From Megalobrama amblycephala (taxonomy: Eukaryota > Chordata > Actinopteri > Cypriniformes > Xenocyprididae): a stretch of DNA of 64,000 nucleotides. The DNA is taken from the NCBI RefSeq assembly GCF_018812025.1, contig NC_063065.1, forward strand, positions 33,125,121-33,189,120, given 5' to 3'. Shown here one piece after another: positions 56,546-64,000 of this stretch; positions within the stretch are counted from its first letter, which is position 1, and every line of letters starts with the position of its first letter. The notes below the pieces were generated by a model, which worked only from the letters and a program-made list of their open reading frames with translations, was not told the DNA's origin and searched no databases. Position numbers and translations under genes: made by a program.

Positions 56546-57689
56546 ACTCTTGGATTTGGCAAAAGCTGATAGATAGCTAAGACCTGCAAAAAAAAAAAAA
56601 AAAAAAATCTTATTGGATTTCATGTTGACCTGTAGTAATGCATGAGAGAAACTGCCTCTAGTGTTTTCCAACATCTATTGGCTTGTGTTTTCCTGTGAAA
56701 TGAAATTGTTCCCACTGAACTCTGACCCCCCACCATGTATTTTATTCTGTTGGTGCACCAGGTGCAATATATATATAAAGTGTCAATCATATCTCTGTAC
56801 AGCTAAATGTGATAACATACATACTTTGTACACCAGGCCAAATTGAAATGGGGAAAAATATGTCCTCTGTTAGGAATACACTGGTCCTGTTGAAATAGGA
56901 AAGGAAAGCAAATACATAAAATGACAAGCAAATAACACATTGCTGAAATAAAGTGAGAAGGAAAGAGGTGGGAGAAGGCGAGAAAAAGAAACATGGAAAA
57001 ACATGAAGAAACAGTTCACGAGGCCAGCTGGAGGTGGCGGGCTGGCCCCTGCCGGGGCCTGTTCCCATACACTGTGTTAATTTGTCTGTTTGACAGACTC
57101 AGTGGACAGCCTGCTGGAAGTCTGCCCAAATTGCTCAACTATTTCCTGAATGGGACTCCCTCCTGGCCCCTTTGCCTCCTCTTCTCGCTCTCTCTATCTC
57201 TAGATCTCTCTCTGTCCTCCCCTCTGCTCTATCGAACCTGCCTCTTTGACCAAGGTAAAAACCTTTTGTCATGTTTTTCTTTGAATGGTTGCTAGGGTGT
57301 TGCTATGGGGATCTAAATGGTTACTTTAAAAAAAAAAAAGGCCCTAAATCTCTGTAAATCTTTTGGCCTCTAGATATTGTCCTTTCATCAATGCAGTTTG
57401 AAGAGATTGTTTTGCTTGTTTTATCATCTGCCAAGTTGGAGTTCACCTCTCTAAGCCACATGGTATAATCCATATCTTTAGGTCAAATGACGATCAAATT
57501 CAAAACCATAAAGGAGTGGTCATATGTATGAAATGTTCGAGGCAAAAAAGATCCATTGTCTATTGTCAATAGTGTAGCAATGCAAAAAGCACCGCTCACA
57601 CAGAGGTCACATCCAAAACAAGCAGCTTCCTGTTGGTCAACACAGCAAATTCACATTGAACCTGATGCGAAATCTGCATGGACCATTGC
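56546..57689. other. Mixed stretch, one GC-richer island
   Basis: Poly-A 56587-56607. The island at 57010-57260 (GGCTGGCCCCTGCCGGGGCC) ends at CCAAG|GTAAAA, donor-like, but no protein is recognised. Confidence 0.3.
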
Positions 57690-57840
57690 TAGTACAAAGG
57701 TGTTTGGGCAGCTGGAACGAATTTTCCTGAGAGTTTGCTTTGTCAAGCTATTTCATACTCCCAAAACTAACACTAAACGAACTTCGTTTTGGCCTGATTT
57801 TGCCTGATTTTGTTCATAACATCAGTGCATTCTTCGATTT
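57690..57840 (+). repeat. Third copy of the 3520-3690 repeat
   Basis: GAACTTCGTTTTGGCCTGAT and GTGCATTCTTCGATTTTGAAG match 3520-3690 directly and 11290-11400 inverted. GATTTTGCCT is locally duplicated. Confidence 0.65.
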
Positions 57841-57841
57841 T

Positions 57842-58375
57842 GAAGAGAGAAGAAATAGAGATACAGGATCACTGGACTACAAATAACAATACCTTCCAAA
57901 GGATCCTAAAGCTAGGAAAGTGGTTATTTATTTCCAACTATCTGAATGTCTCAGTAGAGGATTAGCCTATTTGTTTTTTTTCGGTACAGTTCACTAAAGG
58001 ATTCTTTGGTAAATCAGTAGCAATTTCTGTCCAGGCTTTGCAAACAATCTTTTACTGTAAGATATGGACCCAACAGTAATGCCTTTTCTCTTTTCACAAT
58101 TAGTTAATCTTGACAGCGGTAATAGTAAAAAGACATAGTAAAAGATTTTGAGAGAGTTCCACATATTTCATATGCAAATATGTTAGCCAATCATAACAGA
58201 GGGCATTTACATTGAAGTCTCACAGCAGACACGCCCCTTCCAAAAAAAAAAATCAGGGTAGAAAATGGCTTTTTATTTCTAAATTATGATTTTTTATGTA
58301 AAAAGCATACTAACATCATAAGTGCACCTCAGGCATTATTATAAAATAATAATAAATAAAAAAATCATGACCCAT
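57842..58375 (+). mobile_element. TTAA-type element, family E, copy A, left end lost
   Basis: It ends AATCATGACCCAT then TTAA-like TTTAAG (58376-58379). The body (CAAAGGATCCTAAAGCTAGG, CATATGCAAATATGTTAGCC) matches copy B. Octamer ATGCAAAT and CCAAT motifs are adjacent near 58170-58190. Confidence 0.8.
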
Positions 58376-58659
58376 TTAAGTCCTAAGCCATTTTTCCATT
58401 GCAAGTGTATTGATTCCCAAGATTGTGAGCTTGAATTTCAATCTGAGTAATCTTTCAACTCCAGTCACAAGAACAAATACCGGACCAAACTTTCAGATAC
58501 ATCAGGAAACAATCGGTACATCTCAGAAGCATCATAAAAATTCTTGAGGAACACTGAAAGATCCTTTAGGACAGTCCTAGATCTAGATCTTGCAGGCATT
58601 ATAATGTGAAAACATTGCACTGACCATCCTGTACTGGATGTTGAAGCAAAAACCTTTAA
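58376..58659. other. Spacer between two family E copies
   Basis: About 280 bp separate the copies; the minus-strand short frame has no domain. Confidence 0.4.
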
Positions 58660-59763
58660 TGGGGTCATGAATTGAGAAATCAACTTTTCCTTAAGCTTTC
58701 GATATATAAGAGATCATCGTACTATAAGAATATCCTGTAACGTTTCAGAACTGAAAACATCCTTGTTAGTCCAATAAAAGCTTTAATTGACACCAGGCCC
58801 AGCAAACGACTGATTCTAGAATGTGCCTATCTATAGACAGGTGAAACTCCGCCTCCACAGAAGAAATCACACCTACTTCATCATTGCAATATTAGCCCCG
58901 CCCACTGATGTGTTCGTGAGATGAGGAGGAGAGAAGAGTGATACAGGACTAAAAATAACATTACCTTTCAAAGGATCCTAATGCTAGAAATATGATTATT
59001 TATTTTCAACAATGTGAATGTCTCAGTTGAGCTTTATTTATTTGTATTTGGTACATTTCACTGTGGATTATTTGGTAAATCAATAGCATTTCAGTGCAGG
59101 CTTTGACAACAGATTTACCTAAATTAACTGTGTTCATTCTAATGACTGATCTGATATGTAATGATTCATGTACAGTCAGATGTTCTTTGTCTATGTGTCA
59201 GTAAATCAAACCAGTGACTAAACGCTCAACTTCACCTTGTTTCTCTTAGTAGGATGAAAATAATCTGTTATTTAAATGGTGATTAAATTATATATAGAAA
59301 GTGATCAAAGAACGCTCCCTTTACAATCGCTGGAGCTGTCAATCAAACAACGCAAGTTAATTAGTGACTGAGTTCTGGACTCGTGCCAAAACTCCCGTTT
59401 TATTTAACGAATCTCTTAGTTACGTCACGTTTGCACTGTTAGTTATGATGCAACCTTTTATACCACAAAATGTAATGCTATAATTAACACTTTTAACGAT
59501 TAGTTGAGAGCTGTAATAGTAAAAATGTGCTAAAAGTTTTCAAGAGAGTAAACTTATTTCTATTTTTTATATGCAAATATGTTAGCCAATCAGCAGTGTG
59601 TGTTTACACACCCCTTAAAACAGAGCGTTCAAATAAGAGGGCTAAAATCAGGGTAGGAAAAATGCCATTTATTTCTAATTTTTTTGATGTAAAAAGCATA
59701 CTAACATTATAAGTGCATCCCAGGAAACATATATCAATAAAACAATGCAGTTCATGACCATAT
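58660..59763 (+). mobile_element. TTAA-type element, family E (TGGGGTCATGAA end), copy B
   Basis: 1,104 bp between TTAA at 58656-58659 and 59764-59767, with GGGGTCATGAA and TTCATGACC inverted ends. It lies in the same orientation as copy A, so the two form a direct tandem. Confidence 0.85.
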
Positions 59764-59767
59764 TTAA

Positions 59768-61130
59768 ACTGAGAGATGGCCACCCTGCTAACAACACAAG
59801 CATGTGTTGGTGGTGACATATTTTTTTTATTAACTTATAGCAAGCTTTCTCAGCATCTTTATGTCGGTTAGCTCAACAAATCCGCATGACCATTTTGAAT
59901 CGGTGCATTGGTAGCAATGGTAAATGTAAACACACTTAAGAATGATCTATAGTAATTGTTCCCAGCTTCTTCTGAAAGGCCTTAATGGTCAACAGATTGG
60001 ATATGCTGGTCCACCAGCTAGAAATTAAACCAAACCAGAAGAAAACAGTCTGTCCCAAATTGGAAAGACTTTTCACCAGGCCACTACCCCAGCAAGACCC
60101 CAAATGTGTAATTTACACCACTTCAGACATATCTGGACACTTGGCAGTTTGCTAAGTTGGAAGAGCATTGCACTCGATTCGGTAAGTCGCCACCCTGTGC
60201 CTTTGACTGTTTGGGGAACTCAATGAACACTTCTTGTGGCAGTGGGGAAATGAGACTGTGAGGTAATACAGGGTCAGGGGAGTATTTGAGGGTCTCAACA
60301 TCTGCCATCTCTTAGTGTTTATGGAATTAGAAATATTATAGAGCAGAAGGAAATTAATTGGCGACACAGATACTGCAATTGCAGTCCCTAATGTCTGGTG
60401 TAATGCCTTTGGAACGCCCTGCTGCACATATTCATATTCACAGCCTTGTATAATGCTGTCACAAACCCAATGGACTCCATGAAGTGTCTTTTTTTCCCCT
60501 CACAGGAGTGACCGCTGCTCGTTGCTTAATGACTACAGGATTGACAGCGTGTCTAGGCGCAGCCACGGGGGTCATCTAATGAAGCCCAGCTGACCACCAG
60601 ACGCCAATTAAAACTTCTTAAAATTATACTCCAACTGACACAGCTCTACAAATACCCAGACTGCACTGCCCGGTAACAGTTTGTGATTAGAGATCAGTTA
60701 ATAATTTTAGCACTTGTGTATTATGGTTCTCTGCAACTAATACAGGATTACAGAGGTTAAATAAAGGTGAATATGGTTGGGAATGGTGCCCAGTGCAGTT
60801 TTACTAGATGGGATGCGACTTAATGAGTGAAATTTGACCCAGCGCTAAATTCTGGTGATGTTTAATTTGATGTTTGTCAGTATCTGACTTCCTTCATAAC
60901 ACATCACTGTTGAGTTTTCTGAAGTTAGCAATTCAAGCTTAGAACTGAGAGGAAAGCAGCATGCCAACTTTTATTTCTTATTATGTAAAATAATAAGAGA
61001 TGAGAAGTGATGAGATAATTCTAATGTTGGTTTCATGCTGTTTAAAATGACTTTCGTTGTCACAAATCCATGCTACTTTTCAATCTTTCGTTCCAACCAT
61101 CTGGCTCTGTTCTGGTATTTAATGCTCTCT
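59768..61130. other. Unannotated stretch with a candidate conserved island at 60470-60690
   Basis: The island contains GAGTGACCGCTGCTCGTTGC, CATCTAATGAAGCCCAGCTG and GACGCCAATTAAAAC. No repeat match or frame. The rest is AT-rich. Confidence 0.35.
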
Positions 61131-64000
61131 TGTCATCCATCGTTCCATCGTTCCATCGTTCCATCGATCATTCCATCCATCGTTCCATCCATACATCCAT
61201 CATTCCACCCACCCACCCTTCCATCCATCCATCCATCCATCCATCCACCCTTCCATCCATCCATCCATCCATCCATCCATCCATCCATTCATCCTTCCAT
61301 CCATCCTTCCTTCCATCCATCCATCCATCCATCCATCATTCCACCCATCCTTCCACCCACCCTTCCATCCATCCATCCATCCTTCCATCCATCCATCCAT
61401 CCATCCATCCATCATTCCACCCTTCCTTCCACCCTTCCTTCCACCCTTCCTTCCACCCTTCCATCCACCCTTCCATCCACCCTTCCACCCTTCCACCCAC
61501 CCTTCCACCCTTCCACCCACCCTTCCACCCACCCTTCCACCCACCCTTCCTTCCACCCTTCCTTCCACCCTTCCTTCCACCCTTCCTTCCACCCTTCCAC
61601 CCTTCCTTCCACCCTTCCACCCTTCCACCCACCCTTCCACCCACCCTTCCACCCACCCACCCTTCCTTCCACCCACCCTTCCTTCCACCCACCCTTCCTT
61701 CCACCCACCCTTCCTTCCACCCACCCACCCTTCCTTCCACCCACCCTTCCACCCACCCTTCCACCCACCCTTCCTTCCACCCTTCCACCCACCCTTCCTT
61801 CCACCCTTCCACCCACCCTTCCTTCCACCCTCCCTTCCTTCCACCCTTCCACCCTTCCACCCTTCCACCCACCCTTCCTTCCACCCACCCTTCCTTCCAC
61901 CCCCTTCCTTCCACCCACCCTTCCTTCCACCCACCCTTCCTTCCACCCACCCTTCCTTCCACCCTTCCTTCCACCCTTCCTTCCACCCACCCTTCCTTCC
62001 ACCCTTCCTTCCACCCACCCTTCCTTCCACCCACCCTTCCTTCCACCCACCCTTCCACCCACCCTTCCACCACCCTTCCTTCCACCCACCCTTCCTTCCA
62101 CCCACCCTTCCTTCCACCCACCCTTCCTTCCACCCACCCTTCCTTCCACCCTTCCACCCTTCCACCCACCCTCCTTCCACCCTTCCACCCACCCTTCCTT
62201 CCACCCTTCCACCCTTCCACCCACCCTTCCTTCCACCCTTCCACCCTTCCACCCACCCTTCCTTCCACCCTTCCTTCCACCCTTCCACCCTTCCTTCCAC
62301 CCTTCCACCCTTCCACCCACCCTTCCTTCCACCCTTCCTCCCACCCTTCCTCCCACCCTTCCTCCCACCCTTCCTCCCACCCTTCCTCCCTCCCACCCTT
62401 CCTCCCTCCCACCCTTCCTCCCACCCTTCCTCCCACCCTTCCTTCCACCCTTCCTCCACCCTTCCTCCCACCCTTCCTCCCACCCTTCCTCCCACCCTTC
62501 CTCCCACCCTTCCTTCCACCCTTCCTCCCACCCTTCCTTCCACCCTTCCTCCACCCTTCCTTCCACCCTTCCTTCCACCCTTCCTTCCACCCTTCCTTCC
62601 ACCCTTCCTTCCACCCTTCCTTCCACCCTTCCTTCCACCCTTCCACCCTTCCTTCCACCCTTCCTTCCACCCTTCCTTCCACCCTTCCTCCCACCCTTCC
62701 TTCCACCCTTCCTTCCACCCTTCCTTCCACCCTTCCACCCTTCCTTCCACCCTTCCTTCCACCCTTCCTTCCACCCTTCCTTCCACCCACCCTTCCTTCC
62801 ACCCACCCTTCCTTCCACCCATCCTTCCACCCATCCTTCCTTCCATCCATCCATCCATCCATCCATCCATCCATCCACCCTTCCTTCCATCCATCCAACC
62901 TTCCATCCATCCATCCATCCATCCATCCATCCATCCATCCACCCTTCCATCCATCCACCCTTCCATCCATCCACCCTTCCTTCCATCCATCCACCCTTCC
63001 TTCCATCCATCCACCCACCCTTCCTTCCATCCATCCATCCTTCCTTCCACCCTTCCTTCCATCCATCCTTCCACCCTTCCTTCCATCCATCCTTCCACCC
63101 ATCCACCCATCCACCCATCCACCCTTCCATCCATCCACCCATCCACCCATCCACCCTTCCATCCATCCATCCACCCTTCCATCCATCCATCCTTCCATCC
63201 TTCCATCCATCCATCCTTCCATCCATCCATTCACCCACCCACCCATCCTTCCACCCATCCTTCCACCCACCCATCCATCCATCCATCCATCCATCCATCC
63301 TTCCTTCCTTCCTTCCTTCCTCCCTTCCTTCCTTCCTTCCTTCCTTCCTTCCTTCCTTCCATCCATCCATCTACCCATCCACCCTTCCATCCATCCATCC
63401 ACCCACCCACCCATCCTTCCTTCCACCCTTCCTTCCACCCTTCCACCCTTCCACCCACCCTTCCACCCTTCCACCCACCCTTCCACCCACCCTTCCTTCC
63501 ACCCTTCCACCCTTCCACCCACCCTTCCTTCCACCCACCCTTCCTTCCACCCACCCTTCCTTCCACCCTTCCACCCTTCCACCCACCCTTCCTTCAACCC
63601 TTCCTTCCACCCACCCTTCCTTCCACCCACCCTTCCTTCCACCCTCCCTTCCACCCACCCTTCCTTCCACCCTCCCTTCCTTCCACCCTCCCTTCCTTCC
63701 ACCCTTCCTTCCTTCCACCCTTCCTTCCTTCCACCCTTCCTTCCACCCACCCTTCCTTCCACCCTTCCTTCCACCCACCCTTCCTTCCACCCTTCCACCC
63801 TTCCACCCTTCCACCCACCCTTCCACCCTTCCTTCCACCCTTCCTTCCACCCTTCCTTCCACCCTTCCATCCATCCATCCATCCTTCCATCCTTCCTTCC
63901 TTCCTTCCTTCCTTCCTTCCTTCCTTCCTTCCATCCATCCACCCACCCACCCACCCACCATCCATCCATCCATCCACCCACCCACCCACCCACCATCCAT
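61131..64000. repeat. Tetranucleotide-based satellite block, runs off the window
   Basis: Built from CCAT, CCTT, CCAC and CCTC tetramers. Order: TCGTTCCA units (61131-61190), mainly CCAT (61190-61420), the 12-mer CCTTCCTTCCAC with 8-mer variants (61420-62830), CCAT-rich (62830-63300), pure TTCC (63297-63360), mixed again (63360-63860), TTCC (63890-63930), then CCAC/CCAT to the edge. No G is seen on the + strand after 61182. All three minus frames stay open for about 2 kb because the units contain no stop trinucleotide. Confidence 0.97.

Noticed and set aside
61200..64000. Minus-strand open frames of 676, 886 and 652 codons rich in [14 protein letters not shown]
   Set aside because: All three frames are open at once over the same simple repeat because its units contain no stop trinucleotide. 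The peptides are translations of a satellite.

Overview
This is nuclear DNA from a teleost fish, most likely a cyprinid (carp, goldfish or minnow lineage). The evidence is the repeat content. It holds Tc1 elements with DD34E transposases, hAT elements with 8-bp target duplications, a DIRS-like retroelement, several TTAA-flanked AGG-ended elements of the kind common in cyprinids, many (CA)n, (TA)n and (GATA)n microsatellites, and AT-rich unique sequence. There are no bacterial operons, ribosome binding sites, CRISPR arrays or rRNA genes. The genus is inference; the repeat landscape is what can be seen.

No intact host protein-coding gene can be supported. The window reads as a repeat-rich intergenic or intronic region. 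0-12.5 kb: an edge copy of a TTAA-type element, a decayed Tc1 element (916-2401), several MITEs, a nested insertion stack (6.8-8.8 kb), a TTAA element carrying a conserved 45-codon frame (10.5-11.2 kb) and a long foldback MITE (11.9-12.4 kb). 12.5-24 kb: a tRNA-like/SINE-like composite (15.4-16.3 kb), an unrecognised exon-like coding block (16.9-17.6 kb) and an internally deleted DIRS-like retroelement on the minus strand (19.3-21.6 kb). 24-34 kb: a young Tc1 element whose transposase is broken by one stop codon (24.6-26.2 kb), two hAT elements with perfect 8-bp duplications (30.9-32.1 and 32.5-33.7 kb) and a THAP-domain fragment. 35-46 kb: microsatellites, a 60-bp tandem array, a 943-bp solo LTR containing an array of hairpins with co-varying arms, a second TTAA element copy, another THAP relic, a non-LTR retrotransposon fragment and a solo LTR nested in a MITE. 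47-60 kb: a PIF/Harbinger derivative with an intact 59-aa MADF-like frame, an LTR-like promoter, inverted partners of the TTAA elements, and short non-repetitive islands that may be conserved regulatory DNA. 61.1-64 kb: a tetranucleotide-based satellite, guanine-free on the + strand for about 2.8 kb and running off the window edge.

The sequences do not form a pathway. What links them is transposition: at least six terminal families share TTAA duplications and AGG-type ends, and several retain fragments of DNA-binding domains (THAP, BED, TTF-type, MADF) after their catalytic cores were lost. The most unusual structure is the covarying hairpin array at 38787-39274.
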